From positions 1,116,001 through 1,180,000 of the forward strand of contig NZ_SWFP01000002.1 in assembly GCF_005869225.1 (NCBI RefSeq): 64,000 nucleotides of DNA, in the 5' to 3' direction. This DNA comes from Dyadobacter bucti (GTDB lineage Bacteria; Bacteroidota; Bacteroidia; Cytophagales; Spirosomataceae). The notes beneath the pieces were generated by a model. That model searched no databases and was not told where the DNA came from. It worked only from the letters and a program-made list of their open reading frames with translations. Numbering within the stretch: the first letter of the stretch is position 1; every line of letters starts with the position of its first letter. Shown here in pieces: positions 9,343 through 18,617 of the stretch. Made by a program: the position numbers and the translations under genes.

Positions 9343-10896
9343 ATGAAAAAATATAGCAAAAACATATTATTCCTGCTGTTGTTTTGCCTTACGGCAGGCT
9401 CCTGTAAAAATAATCTGCTTGACGTCAACCCACTGGAAAGCAGGTCGACGACCACTTTCTGGAAGACAGAAGCCGATGCCGAATATGCATTAACCGGACT
9501 TTATAACTTCCTGTATGCACCCGGCGGAGGTTATTCCAACTCGCAGTTCCAGATATATGCATGGGACAATTTCAGCGATAACACGTACAGCCCCGATAAC
9601 TATGGCGGCGGACAGTCGGCGCTGGCCTCCGGGATAACACCTCAGTCGGGCGAATTTGTAAGAAATTACTATGACAACAGCTACCGTGCAGTAGCTGCGA
9701 TCAACACTTTTCTAGCAAACGTAGACAAAGTCTTGACCGGCGATAAGCTCGAAAAATACAAGGCAGAAGCATATTTCCTGCGTGCATTCCATTATTCGTG
9801 GCTGGCGCAGCTTTACGGCAACGTGGTCATCACGGAGGAAGATCCGTTCAGCATTGATTTCAAAACAAAAAAAACAAAGTCGTCGCGTGACGAAGTGGTG
9901 AACTTCGTACTGGCCGATCTGGACAAGGCCATTGCAGGTCTGCCCGATGATCTGTATGGCAACGGCCATGCTGTAAAAGGCTCTGCCCAGGCCTGGAAAG
10001 TAAGAATGCTGCTTTTCCAGAAGAAATATCCGGAGACTGCCGCGCTCGCAAAACAGATCATCGACGGGAAAGTGTATTCTCTTTTTGACAACTATCTCGG
10101 GAATTTCTACAAGCCTGCACAAAATTCCAGCAAAGAGATCATGTTTTCGGTGAAGTACCAGCTGCCGAACATTTCCCACCAGGACAACGGACTGGCAGTT
10201 CCCCTGTTCCGCTGGAAAGAAGCCCAGGGCACACAGGACCTTATTGACTCCTACGAAACCGCCACGGGAAAGGCCATAAACGAAGCCGGGAGCGGGTATG
10301 ATCCTAAAAATCCGTTTACGAACAGAGATCCGAGGATGCGCATGACATTTTTCTTCCCGGGTGATACAAAAGAATCGTCGGGCTGGCCTTTTACCGGTGA
10401 CCTTTCGGTGGCCACACCCGGAAAAGGCGGCTGGACCAACGGTTACTATGCAGCAAAAAAATGGCTCGACCCCACACTTGTCAATCCTGATTATGGCGTT
10501 TTGGGAGACAACGATTTTGTGCTGATCCGTTATGCAGATGTGTTGCTGATGCACGCCGAGGCCGAAAACGAAGTAAACGGACCATTGAACGCCTACGCTT
10601 CGGTGAATGCGGTGAGGGCAAGAGTGGGAATGCCTGCTTTGCCCACCGGACTGACGAAAGACCTTTTCCGCGAGCGCATCAAGCAGGAACGCAGGTCCGA
10701 ATTTGCGCTCGAAGGGATCCGCTATTTTGATTTGAGAAGATGGGGAATGGCTACGCAGAAACTGAATGGGTTCGTACAGAATCCGCTGGCGCCGACAGTC
10801 AGGACGAAGTATGAAGACAAATACCAGTTCTGGCCGTTACCTCAGACAGAGATAGACCGCAACAGCCCGGAGCTGAAACAAAACGACGGTTATTAG
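9343..10896 (+). CDS. SusD/RagB-family surface glycan-binding lipoprotein
   Basis: 517 residues. The N-terminus is a lipoprotein signal with lipobox TAGSC, so the mature protein starts at the Cys and is lipid-anchored on the outer membrane over the SusC barrel. The SusD core is clear: LLDVNPLESRSTTTFWKTEADAEYALTGLYNFL at the start (split by the family's conserved Trp), TPR-like helices (AYFLRAFHYSWLAQLYG), and the C-terminal block KQERRSEFALEGIRYFDLRRW followed by FWPLPQTEIDRNSPELKQN. It binds oligosaccharide at the cell surface and hands it to SusC. It is co-directional with SusC 23 bp upstream and GH95 121 bp downstream. Confidence 0.93.
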   Translation: MKKYSKNILFLLLFCLTAGSCKNNLLDVNPLESRSTTTFWKTEADAEYALTGLYNFLYAPGGGYSNSQFQIYAWDNFSDNTYSPDNYGGGQSALASGITPQSGEFVRNYYDNSYRAVAAINTFLANVDKVLTGDKLEKYKAEAYFLRAFHYSWLAQLYGNVVITEEDPFSIDFKTKKTKSSRDEVVNFVLADLDKAIAGLPDDLYGNGHAVKGSAQAWKVRMLLFQKKYPETAALAKQIIDGKVYSLFDNYLGNFYKPAQNSSKEIMFSVKYQLPNISHQDNGLAVPLFRWKEAQGTQDLIDSYETATGKAINEAGSGYDPKNPFTNRDPRMRMTFFFPGDTKESSGWPFTGDLSVATPGKGGWTNGYYAAKKWLDPTLVNPDYGVLGDNDFVLIRYADVLLMHAEAENEVNGPLNAYASVNAVRARVGMPALPTGLTKDLFRERIKQERRSEFALEGIRYFDLRRWGMATQKLNGFVQNPLAPTVRTKYEDKYQFWPLPQTEIDRNSPELKQNDGY

Positions 10897-10920
10897 CCCA
10901 TTAAAAATCCTAAACACGCA

Positions 10921-10960
10921 AACCCGCGCCCGAAGGTAATATTACCCGGTCGCGGGTTTT
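10921..10960 (+). terminator. Stem-loop terminator or attenuator between SusD and GH95 genes
   Basis: AACCCGCG (10921-10928) pairs with CGCGGGTT (10951-10958), with a further GGTAAT/ATTACC pairing inside, and a short T-run follows. It probably lowers read-through from susCD into the GH95 gene, a common way of giving the receptor pair higher expression. Confidence 0.65.
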
Positions 10961-11017
10961 CACACAGCTGAAAAACCCTTTGCAACAGGAAGTCCTTTCA
11001 AATAATAACTACAAACC

Positions 11018-13555
11018 ATGAGCAGATTATCTCCATCAAAGCTATGCAAAATGCCTTTTTCGATAGGTATTGTTGTTTTTCTCCTTTTTTACAATTCCAA
11101 TTCAGCCCATGCCCAGCAAAACCTGAAACTTTGGTACAAACAGCCTGCCCGAAACTGGAGTGAGGCCCTGCCGGTGGGAAACGGGCGGATCGGTGCGATG
11201 GTCTTTGGGGGCGTGAATGAAGAACTGATCCAGTTGAACGAGGAAACATTATGGTCGGGCGGGCCGGCCAATAAGAACCCGAATCCTGATGCATACAAAT
11301 ACCTTCCGCAAGTCCGGAAAGCTTTGGAAAACGAAGATTACAAACTGGCGGAAGAACTCACCAAAAAAATACAGGGCCTTTTCACTGAATCCTACGAACC
11401 GCTGGGAGATCTGATGATCAGGCAGGAACTGGCAGGCAAACCGTCCGCCTACCGCCGGGAGCTGGACATTTCCAATGCGGTATCCACTACCACGTTCACC
11501 TCGGAAGGCACGGAATACAGCCGGGAAGTATTTATTTCCGCACCAGACCAGGTCATGGTCGTGAAGCTGAAAGCCGGTAAAAAAGGTGCACTGAATTTTA
11601 CAGCTTCTACTTCCAGCCCTTTGGTATATAACAATGTCGCGATCGCAAATGACCAGCTTGCCATGAAGGGACAGGCACCCTCACACACGGATCCGAACTA
11701 TCTGCAGACCATGGAAATTCCGGTCGTTTACAACGATCCTTCGCAATGCAAAGGCATGCGTTTCGAACTGCGGCTGAAAGTGAAGGAGTCGGACGGTGAG
11801 GTTACCACCGACAGCGCCGGGGTACATGTACGCAATGCCAGTGAGGTCGTACTTTTGCTTTCGGCGGCAACGAGCTTCAATGGATTTGACAAATGCCCTG
11901 ATAAAGACGGAAAAAATGAAACAGCACTGGCAGAACAATACCTGCAGCCGGCCCTTGCCAAAAGTTTCGATGTTTTAAAAACAGCTCATGTTAAAGATTA
12001 CCAGCACTTTTTCAACCGCACCAGCCTGGTTTTAAACGGGAACCCGGTACCGGACAAGGCTATGGATGAGCGCCTGAAGGACTATACCGAAGGTGCCAGA
12101 GACCCGGGATTGGAAATGCTGTATTTCCAGTTTGGGCGCTACCTGCTTATTTCAAGTTCGCGCCCCGGCGGCATCCCGGCCAATTTGCAGGGAATCTGGA
12201 ACAGCCACGTCAGGCCGCCCTGGAGCAGCAATTTCACGACCAACATCAACACCCAGATGAACTATTGGATGGTGGAGACGGCGAATTTATCTGAACTCCA
12301 CACCCCGCTGCTGGACATGATCGGCCAGCTGGAAAAAACAGGGACCGAGACCGCGAAGAACTATTACCGCGCCAAAGGCTGGACACTGCATCACAACACG
12401 GATATTTGGGCGACAACCAACCCCGTGAGCGGTAGCCCCTCCTGGGCCAACTGGCCTATGGGCGGTGCCTGGCTTTGCCAGCATCTTTGGGAGCATTACC
12501 AGTTTACCGGCGACCAGGAATTTTTATCCAAAACGGCATATCCGCTGATGAAATCTGCCGCTATCTTTTGTCTCGACTGGCTGATCGAAGATCAAAACGG
12601 CAAGCTGGTAACTTCACCCTCCACCACGCCTGAGAATATTTTCATTGATGCAAAAGGCTATAAAGGATCCGTGTCGGTTGCAACAACCATGGATATGGCT
12701 ATCATCTGGGACCTTTTTACAAATCTCATAGAAGCTTCCGAAAAGACAGGCCAGGATGCCGACTTCCGGAAATTGCTGATCGAGAAACGCAGCAAGCTGT
12801 TCCCGATGCAGATCGGCAAAAAAGGGAATCTGCAGGAATGGTATAAGGATTGGGAAGAGGCAGAACCAGAGCATCGCCACATTTCACATTTGTTCGGATT
12901 ATTCCCGGGCAGGCAGATATCCCCGCTTTACACGCCTGCCTACGCTCAGGCTGCCCGCCGGACAATGGAATTGCGCGGGGACGGAGGTACGGGATGGAGC
13001 AAAGGCTGGAAAATAAACACCTGGGCGCGGCTTCTGGACGGCAACCATGCCTACAAGCTGATTCGTGAGCAATTGAAACTGACCGGTGTGGAAGGAACGA
13101 ACTATGCCAAAGGTGGGGGTACGTATCCTAATTTACTCGATGCCCACCCTCCTTTTCAGATCGACGGCAACTTTGGCGGCACTTCCGGTATGACTGAAAT
13201 GCTGCTGCAGAGCCATGACGGTTTTTTGAACATTCTTGCGGCAATTCCTGACGATTGGACCACCGGAGAGGTAAAGGGGCTGCGGGCCAGGGGCGGATTT
13301 GAGGTAGATATTACCTGGAACAAAGGACAAGTCTCTAAACTGGCGGTCCGGTCCAAACTGGGTGGTAACTGCCGTATCGCGGTTCCGAATGCACTTAAAC
13401 TTGAAAAAAAGAGTCTGAAACCAGCCACCGGCGACAATACCAATCCATTTTACAAATCGTTTCGCGCGTCAACAGACCCTACGAAAGGCACCGGCAAGCC
13501 GACCTTCGATTTCATGACCGAAGCAGGAAAAGAGTACGTCCTGATCGGGAAATGA
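11018..13555 (+). CDS. GH95-family glycoside hydrolase (alpha-L-fucosidase type)
   Basis: 845 residues with a signal peptide ending AHAQQ (about 33), so exported, probably periplasmic. The N-terminal beta-sandwich domain (about 36-290) begins [21 protein letters not shown], the hallmark of GH95. The (alpha/alpha)6 catalytic barrel follows. Residues matching the GH95 active site are all present: N409 and N411 in [12 protein letters not shown]539 in [10 protein letters not shown] (general acid) and D716 in QIDGNFGG. Characterised GH95 enzymes are inverting 1,2-alpha-L-fucosidases; some act on alpha-L-galactosides. It is downstream of SusC/SusD and probably trims the imported glycan. Which of the GH95 activities applies cannot be told from sequence. 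Confidence 0.9.
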   Translation: MSRLSPSKLCKMPFSIGIVVFLLFYNSNSAHAQQNLKLWYKQPARNWSEALPVGNGRIGAMVFGGVNEELIQLNEETLWSGGPANKNPNPDAYKYLPQVRKALENEDYKLAEELTKKIQGLFTESYEPLGDLMIRQELAGKPSAYRRELDISNAVSTTTFTSEGTEYSREVFISAPDQVMVVKLKAGKKGALNFTASTSSPLVYNNVAIANDQLAMKGQAPSHTDPNYLQTMEIPVVYNDPSQCKGMRFELRLKVKESDGEVTTDSAGVHVRNASEVVLLLSAATSFNGFDKCPDKDGKNETALAEQYLQPALAKSFDVLKTAHVKDYQHFFNRTSLVLNGNPVPDKAMDERLKDYTEGARDPGLEMLYFQFGRYLLISSSRPGGIPANLQGIWNSHVRPPWSSNFTTNINTQMNYWMVETANLSELHTPLLDMIGQLEKTGTETAKNYYRAKGWTLHHNTDIWATTNPVSGSPSWANWPMGGAWLCQHLWEHYQFTGDQEFLSKTAYPLMKSAAIFCLDWLIEDQNGKLVTSPSTTPENIFIDAKGYKGSVSVATTMDMAIIWDLFTNLIEASEKTGQDADFRKLLIEKRSKLFPMQIGKKGNLQEWYKDWEEAEPEHRHISHLFGLFPGRQISPLYTPAYAQAARRTMELRGDGGTGWSKGWKINTWARLLDGNHAYKLIREQLKLTGVEGTNYAKGGGTYPNLLDAHPPFQIDGNFGGTSGMTEMLLQSHDGFLNILAAIPDDWTTGEVKGLRARGGFEVDITWNKGQVSKLAVRSKLGGNCRIAVPNALKLEKKSLKPATGDNTNPFYKSFRASTDPTKGTGKPTFDFMTEAGKEYVLIGK

Positions 13556-13571
13556 TACGTTCTGTAGCTAC

Positions 13572-13606
13572 TTCTAACCTGGGTGAAGCCTCCATCCAGG
13601 TTAGAA
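13572..13606 (+). terminator. Strong stem-loop after the GH95 gene
   Basis: TTCTAACCTGG (13572-13582) and CCAGGTTAGAA (13596-13606) form a perfect 11-bp stem 17 bp after the GH95 stop. No T-run follows, so it may be a 3'-end stabilising hairpin or a Rho-assisted end rather than a classical intrinsic terminator. Confidence 0.5.
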
Positions 13607-13662
13607 TACAAATGACTGTTCATACGCAAAAAACCAGCCCGGATTCCATTATTTTGTTTTTT

Positions 13663-13678
13663 ATGCAAACGTTTGCAT
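13663..13678. promoter_or_regulatory. LacI/GalR-type operator palindrome upstream of inositol-3-phosphate synthase
   Basis: ATGCAAACGTTTGCAT is a perfect 16-bp palindrome with the central CG and flanking GCAAAC/GTTTGC of LacI/GalR-family operators; it differs from the PurR box only at the second and fifteenth bases. It lies 125 bp upstream of the ino1-like start. Its TTTG (13672-13675) could double as a -33 element for a weak TAATTTAG -7 (13698-13705). A bound repressor would then block the promoter. No LacI-family gene is in the window. Confidence 0.6.
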
Positions 13679-13803
13679 TGATTTATCCTATTTTATTTAA
13701 TTTAGTGCAAAAATAGCTCATTTGCCCTGTATGAGCAATTTGAGGGCTATTTGTGTACCGACAAGCCGGTCTGAGGCGGCCAGCAAATACAAGATTTAAA
13801 AAA

Positions 13804-15003
13804 ATGGAAAATCAGTTCAAAAAAATTAAAGTGGCCATTTTAGGCGTAGGAAACTGCGCCAGCTCGTTGGTGCAGGGCGTGGAATACTACACAGTATTTT
13901 CCGAAAAAAAATCGGGCTTGATGGCAGACGACATCGGGGGTTATAAGGCAGGTAACATTGAGTTTGTATGTGGGTTTGATATCGATGAACGTAAGATCGG
14001 GCTGCCACTGAAACAGGCGATTTTCGCCAAACCCAATTGCGCTATCGTACTCAACCCGGATGTGAGATCCGAGGCACCGGTTTACAGGTCTCCGGTGATC
14101 GACGGGGTATCTCCGCTGATGGCCAACTATCCGCCGGACAACCGGTTTATTATCAAAGAGAATTTGAAACCTACCGACCTGCTGGCGAGCCCAGGCGCCC
14201 ATGATGCGGCCTTCGTTCAGGAGCTAAAGCAAGAAATTATCCGACACCTGAAAGACCATGAAGCGGAAGTGCTGATCAATTACCTGCCGGTCGGCTCTCA
14301 GCTCGCGACAGAGTTTTACGCGGAAATCTGCCTCGAACTCGGAATTTCGCTGGTGAACTGTATTCCTGTTTTCATTGCTTCCAACCCCGAATGGGAACAG
14401 AAGTTCATCGATGCCGGAATACCGATAATCGGGGACGATATGAGAAGCCAGTTTGGTGCGAGTATTTTGTCACAAATGCTGCAAGAACTGGCCTTTGAGC
14501 GTGGGCACCATGTACGGGCACACATTCAGCGCAACGTGGGCGGTAATACGGATTTCCTGAACATGGAAGACAAGAACCGGCTGAAATCGAAAAAGATATC
14601 GAAGGAAAATGTCATCAGGGCGCAGAACGACATACGGGGAATTTCGACGGAAGACAGCTTTTTACATGCCGGACCATCCGAATACATCGCATACTACGGA
14701 GACAATAAAGTGGCTAATTTCCGCCTGGAGCTGGAAGGATTTATGGGTGCACCGGTTTTCCTGGATGCGCAGCTTTCGGTACAGGATTCGCCCAATTCCG
14801 CCGGAGTGGTCATTGATGCGATCCGGTATGTGTACGTTGCCCGCGAACTTGGCCTTGTGGGAGCCCTGAGAGGGCCATCGGCATCTACCCAGAAAACCCC
14901 TCCGGAGCAAATGATGTTCAACGACGCACTTTACGAGTGCCATGCGCTGGCCAAAAGGGAGCTTACCGAATCCACAAGGAGACAACTTATGCAAACTGCC
15001 TAA
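13804..15003 (+). CDS. ino1: Inositol-3-phosphate synthase (myo-inositol-1-phosphate synthase)
   Basis: 399 residues from the ATG at 13804, which gives MENQFKKIKVAILGVGNCAS. An upstream in-frame ATG at 13753 would add 17 atypical residues and is not preferred. The enzyme converts D-glucose 6-phosphate to 1D-myo-inositol 3-phosphate with NAD+ and is cytoplasmic. The Rossmann motif GVGNCASSLVQGVEYY and the catalytic-region motif NVGGNTDFLNMEDKNRLKSK place it in the compact bacterial/archaeal class. In Bacteroidota this product feeds phosphatidylinositol and inositol sphingolipid synthesis. It is monocistronic, with its own terminator and a LacI-type palindrome upstream. Confidence 0.93.
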   Translation: MENQFKKIKVAILGVGNCASSLVQGVEYYTVFSEKKSGLMADDIGGYKAGNIEFVCGFDIDERKIGLPLKQAIFAKPNCAIVLNPDVRSEAPVYRSPVIDGVSPLMANYPPDNRFIIKENLKPTDLLASPGAHDAAFVQELKQEIIRHLKDHEAEVLINYLPVGSQLATEFYAEICLELGISLVNCIPVFIASNPEWEQKFIDAGIPIIGDDMRSQFGASILSQMLQELAFERGHHVRAHIQRNVGGNTDFLNMEDKNRLKSKKISKENVIRAQNDIRGISTEDSFLHAGPSEYIAYYGDNKVANFRLELEGFMGAPVFLDAQLSVQDSPNSAGVVIDAIRYVYVARELGLVGALRGPSASTQKTPPEQMMFNDALYECHALAKRELTESTRRQLMQTA

Positions 15004-15042
15004 ACCCTGGTTAGCGGTTTTAACCATCCGCTGATCTCCCGT

Positions 15043-15084
15043 AAAAAACAGGCCCCGGACTTGCAAATCCGGGCGCCTGTTTTA
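15043..15084 (+). terminator. Rho-independent terminator of ino1
   Basis: AACAGGC plus CCCGGA pair with TCCGGG plus GCCTGTT (one bulged base), giving a 13-bp G/C-rich stem 40 bp after the stop codon, followed by a T-run. Confidence 0.8.
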
Positions 15085-15434
15085 CTTAAATTACTCCGCC
15101 CGCACCTGCGACTTTCTGCCGAGGTTTTATTGCGCAGACCTATTGCGCAATAAAGCTGCTTGCATTCTCCGGCCTTATATCGGTCAGCGTTCATTTGTAG
15201 ATGGTAAGTGACCGCCAACAATATCTTCCCTGCGCTTTTCCCTAATGCGGGCATAGGTGGGTCTGCAGGTTTTTCAACCATACCGTTGCCGTCGGATTCT
15301 TCAATTTCAGATAGTTTGTGAAACAAATAAGGTACGAAGGATTCACTATCACATACAATTTCAAATACCTGGCAAACGCCTTCCTTCATGACGGGCAACA
15401 GCGGCTGATTGAGGTTCTTGCTACCCTATTACGC
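15085..15434. repeat. Gene-free stretch with an inverted repeat
   Basis: This interval lies between the ino1 terminator and the permease control region. It contains the perfect inverted repeat TTATTGCGC / GCGCAATAA at 15127-15153 (9-bp arms, 9-base loop). Open frames on both strands here have no recognisable family features and I do not call them genes. Confidence 0.5.
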
Positions 15435-15471
15435 TGTTCATTACCGGACACCGTCTGTTCTTCTGCGGACA
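15435..15471 (+). promoter_or_regulatory. Tandem 16-bp palindromic sites upstream of PadR-permease operon (locus A)
   Basis: Two copies, TGTTCATTACCGGACA (15435-15450) and TGTTCTTCTGCGGACA (15456-15471), lie exactly 21 bp apart. Each is an imperfect inverted repeat of form TGTYC-N6-GGACA. The same pair occurs upstream of the other two FtsX-type permease loci (44229-44264 and 58308-58344). They sit 64 bp upstream of a -24/-12-like element and look like enhancer sites for a dimeric activator. Confidence 0.7.
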
Positions 15472-15535
15472 CGGATTTTTCCGTCAAAAACACGAAATAG
15501 CTACTTTCTGCCTCAATAAGCATGTTTTTGAAAAC

Positions 15536-15550
15536 TGGCACGCATTTGTA
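15536..15550 (+). promoter_or_regulatory. Sigma54-like -24/-12 element (locus A, one base short)
   Basis: TGGCACGCATTTGTA matches the sigma54 -24 half perfectly (TGGCACG). The TTGT at the -12 position is one base closer than the canonical GG-to-GC distance, and GC is GT. It lies 31 bp before the PadR start. The parallel elements at 44162-44178 and 58229-58245 have correct spacing. Confidence 0.45.
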
Positions 15551-15580
15551 CTAGAAAATATAAACAAATTGTTTTTGAGC

Positions 15581-15919
15581 ATGCGCCGAACGTATCTGGG
15601 AGAATTTGAAGAGCTTGTTTTGATCATGACTGTCATTCTGGACGACCAGGCTTATGGGGTCACAGTTAGTCAGGAAATAGAGCGGCACACCGGCCGGGTG
15701 GTCACCTTTGGCGCGATACACAACACCCTGATCCGGCTGGAAGAAAAAGGCTTCGTCACATCTGAGCTGGGGGGAGCGACTACCGAGCGCGGCGGCAGGC
15801 GAAAACGCCTTTTTAAAGTAACGAATCTGGGAAAGATCGCGCTGGAGGATATACAGCAACTGCGTAACAGGCTTTGGAAAATGATGCCCGACAACAATTT
15901 AAAGCCAAGCGGCATATGA
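15581..15919 (+). CDS. PadR-family transcriptional regulator
   Basis: 112 residues from the ATG at 15581 (MRRTYLGEFEELVLIMTVIL). A TTG 12 bases upstream is possible but unnecessary. It is a winged-helix PadR protein: the N-terminal HTH includes YGVTVSQEIERHTGRVVTFGAIHNTLIRLEEKGFV, and the wing contains the GGRRKRLFKVT signature. Its last four bases overlap the permease start (ATGA at 15916-15919), so the two are translationally coupled. PadR proteins are usually repressors relieved by small molecules, and coupling to an FtsX-type permease suggests it controls its own operon. A close homologue precedes the permease at 55145-57823. Confidence 0.9.
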   Translation: MRRTYLGEFEELVLIMTVILDDQAYGVTVSQEIERHTGRVVTFGAIHNTLIRLEEKGFVTSELGGATTERGGRRKRLFKVTNLGKIALEDIQQLRNRLWKMMPDNNLKPSGI

Positions 15920-18522
15920 ACCAGCCACAACCGCCACAGTGGACAAAAACTCTGCTCCGCTGGCTGCACCCTGAAAACACGATTGAAGAAGTGGAAGGAG
16001 ACCTGGACGAGCTGTACGCCTACTCGGTACAACGCGCCGGAAAAACGAAGGCTCTACTGCGTTACCTGCTCAATGTCGTAACCGTTCTGCCGCCCTTTGT
16101 ACGCCGGCGTCCTGGCAAAACAATATATGATCAACCATTTTCTCTTAGCCCTGATATGTTAAAAAATTATTTCAAAATCGCCTGGCGGAACATTGTCCGT
16201 CAAAAAGCTTATTCTATGCTGAACATTGCCGGTTTATCCATCGGCATGGCTTGCAGCATACTGATCCTCCTTTGGGTTCAGAACGAGCTGAGTTACGACC
16301 GCTTCCATACCCGCGCTGATCAGCTGTTTAGGCTGACCTGTAGCGCTGGCGACTTCAAAACAGCCGTCAGTGCGGCTGGAATGGCCAGAGGGTTGCAGGC
16401 GCAGCTGCCCCAGATCAAAGGCGGAGTGAGGATGAGCAAACAGTATTCGTTGCTGTTTGAAGCTGGCGAAAAAAAGATGGAAGAAAAACGCGTTTTTTAT
16501 GCCGACTCCAATTTTCTGGAGGTTTTCTCTTTTCCGCTGCTGTCAGGAAATGCGGCTACGGCACTCAGAGATCCGGGAGCTATTTTGATCACTGAAGAAA
16601 CGGCAAAAAAATATTTCGGTACAAGCGATGCAGCAGGCAAGACCATCCGCATCAACAACAACGAAAATTTTACAATCGCGGGCGTCCTGGCCAATACGCC
16701 TTCCAATTCGCATTTGCAGTTCGATGTCATCATTCCTATGAAAACCATGGCCAAGTGGAGCCGGGACATACAAATCGAAACCTGGGGCAATTTTAACTTT
16801 TATACCTATCTCGAACTCGATCCAAAAACGGCGGCCTCTGCCTCCGCCCGGCAGAAACTTACCCAACAAATAGCCAGAATTTTCCACGAGCACGGCCAGA
16901 CGGTTAAAATTGACTTCCAGCTACAGCCACTAACGGATATTCACCTGCATTCCAATCTGCAGATTGACCTTCCCGGGCATGGTAACATGCAGTATGTCAA
17001 TATTTTCTTTGTCGTCGCAATCTTCATCCTGATTGTGGCCTGTATTAATTTCATGAACCTCGCCACGGCACGCTCCGAGCGCCGGGCCAAGGAAGTAGGA
17101 CTGCGGAAGGTGGTAGGTGCAAACCGCTATCAGCTGATTTTCCAGTTTCTTGGCGAATCTTTCATCTTCTCATTCCTATCGCTGGTGATCGCAATCGGGA
17201 TCGTATACATGCTGCTGCCCATCTTCAAAATGCTGACGGAGAAACCCCTGACCATTCATTTGCTGGATGGAAAACTCCTGATGAGCCTGATGGGCATAGC
17301 GGTACTGACAGGCTTGCTATCCGGCAGTTATCCTGCATTGTTCCTGTCGGGTTTCGCGCCCGTGAAAGTACTGAAAGGCAAAATGAGGATTGCCGGCGGA
17401 AACCTGCTTTTCCGGAATGCGCTGGTGGTGACCCAATTTGTAGTTGCTATTGTGCTGCTCGTGGGTACTGCGGTGGTTTACAAACAGCTGGATTTTATCA
17501 AAAAGCGGAACCTGGGTTTCGACAAATCCAACCTGCTATACTTGCCCACGACCGGCGAGCTGGGTGGAAAACAACAGGCATTGAAGGCATCACTGGCGCA
17601 AAATCCCCTGACGGAAAATTTCTCCGTTATTTCAGATCTTCCTACAAAGCTTGAATCCGGTACCATTGATGTGATCTGGGACGGACAAACCACCCGCAAC
17701 CAGGTGGTGTTCCCATCCCTTGATGTGGATGAAAATTTTGTAAAGGTTTTCAAAGCAAACATATTGGCGGGCAGGGGTTTCGAGAAAGCTTTTTCGGGCG
17801 ACAGCTCAGGTTATATGATCAATGAAAAGGCCATGCAGATCATGGGTCTGAATGTGAACAATGCAGTGGGACAAAGGCTGAATTATGATGATCGGGAGGG
17901 AACGATTATTGGCGTTGTCAAGGATTTTCATTATAAATCGCTGCAATACGCGATAGAGCCGCTGATCCTGCGCCTCAACAAATGGGGCGGCGTGGTGATG
18001 ATCCGCACGACGGCCGGCAACAACGAGCAGACTATCAAAGCATTGGAAAAGATCAATCAGCAGCTAAATCCGGCTTTCCCCTTCACATTTGGCTTCCTGG
18101 ATAAGGATCTGGATAATCTTTACCGAAGCGAACAGCAAATGGGGAGCATTTTCAACCTGTTTGCCGGGCTTGCCATTTTCATTTCCTGTCTGGGTTTGTA
18201 CGGACTATCCGCTTTCATGGCCGAGCAGCGGACCAAGGAAATCGGCGTACGCAAAGTACTGGGTGCGACCGTCGCTGGTGTTGTGGGCTTGCTTTCCCGG
18301 GATTTTTTGAAGCTGATACTGATAGCCATCGTCATCGCCTCACCGATTGCGTGGTATGCCATGAATAAATGGTTGGAGGGATTTGTCTACCAAACCACCC
18401 TGGAATGGTGGGTCATCGCCCTGGCGGGACTATTGGCCACTGGGATCGCATTGTTCACGATCAGCTTTCAGAGCATTAAAGCTGCACTAACGAACCCGGT
18501 CAAAAGCTTGCGCAGCGAATAG
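15916..18522 (+). CDS. FtsX/MacB-type ABC transporter permease with permease prefix domain
   Basis: 868 residues from the ATG at 15916, overlapping the PadR stop. The first ~80 residues (HPENTIEEVEGDLDELYAYS) are the prefix domain typical of permeases encoded next to PadR regulators. Two MacB-type halves follow, each with an extracytoplasmic core domain and an FtsX unit, giving about eight membrane segments. The cytoplasmic FtsX signatures are RRAKEVGLRKVVGANRYQL and RTKEIGVRKVLGATVAGV. Such double-FtsX permeases act in MacB/Lol-like mechanotransmission or lipoprotein and peptide export with a separate ATPase, which is not in this window. It has its own terminator and belongs to a three-member paralogous set here. 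Confidence 0.9.
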   Translation: MNQPQPPQWTKTLLRWLHPENTIEEVEGDLDELYAYSVQRAGKTKALLRYLLNVVTVLPPFVRRRPGKTIYDQPFSLSPDMLKNYFKIAWRNIVRQKAYSMLNIAGLSIGMACSILILLWVQNELSYDRFHTRADQLFRLTCSAGDFKTAVSAAGMARGLQAQLPQIKGGVRMSKQYSLLFEAGEKKMEEKRVFYADSNFLEVFSFPLLSGNAATALRDPGAILITEETAKKYFGTSDAAGKTIRINNNENFTIAGVLANTPSNSHLQFDVIIPMKTMAKWSRDIQIETWGNFNFYTYLELDPKTAASASARQKLTQQIARIFHEHGQTVKIDFQLQPLTDIHLHSNLQIDLPGHGNMQYVNIFFVVAIFILIVACINFMNLATARSERRAKEVGLRKVVGANRYQLIFQFLGESFIFSFLSLVIAIGIVYMLLPIFKMLTEKPLTIHLLDGKLLMSLMGIAVLTGLLSGSYPALFLSGFAPVKVLKGKMRIAGGNLLFRNALVVTQFVVAIVLLVGTAVVYKQLDFIKKRNLGFDKSNLLYLPTTGELGGKQQALKASLAQNPLTENFSVISDLPTKLESGTIDVIWDGQTTRNQVVFPSLDVDENFVKVFKANILAGRGFEKAFSGDSSGYMINEKAMQIMGLNVNNAVGQRLNYDDREGTIIGVVKDFHYKSLQYAIEPLILRLNKWGGVVMIRTTAGNNEQTIKALEKINQQLNPAFPFTFGFLDKDLDNLYRSEQQMGSIFNLFAGLAIFISCLGLYGLSAFMAEQRTKEIGVRKVLGATVAGVVGLLSRDFLKLILIAIVIASPIAWYAMNKWLEGFVYQTTLEWWVIALAGLLATGIALFTISFQSIKAALTNPVKSLRSE

Positions 18523-18545
18523 TTTTTTTAAACCATTCATCGTTT

Positions 18546-18588
18546 GTACCCGCCTGAAACCGAATGAATATGCGGGTACTATTTTTTA
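18546..18588 (+). terminator. Rho-independent terminator of the PadR-permease operon
   Basis: GTACCCGC (18546-18553) and GCGGGTAC (18572-18579) form a perfect 8-bp stem, followed by TATTTTTTAT. Confidence 0.8.
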
Positions 18589-18617
18589 TGGGTTTCCGAA
18601 ATCAGCGCGTTGGCCGG

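Noticed and set aside
15000..15398. 132-codon minus-strand frame after ino1
   Set aside because: It runs through the ino1 terminator hairpin and an inverted repeat, and its translation resembles no family I know.
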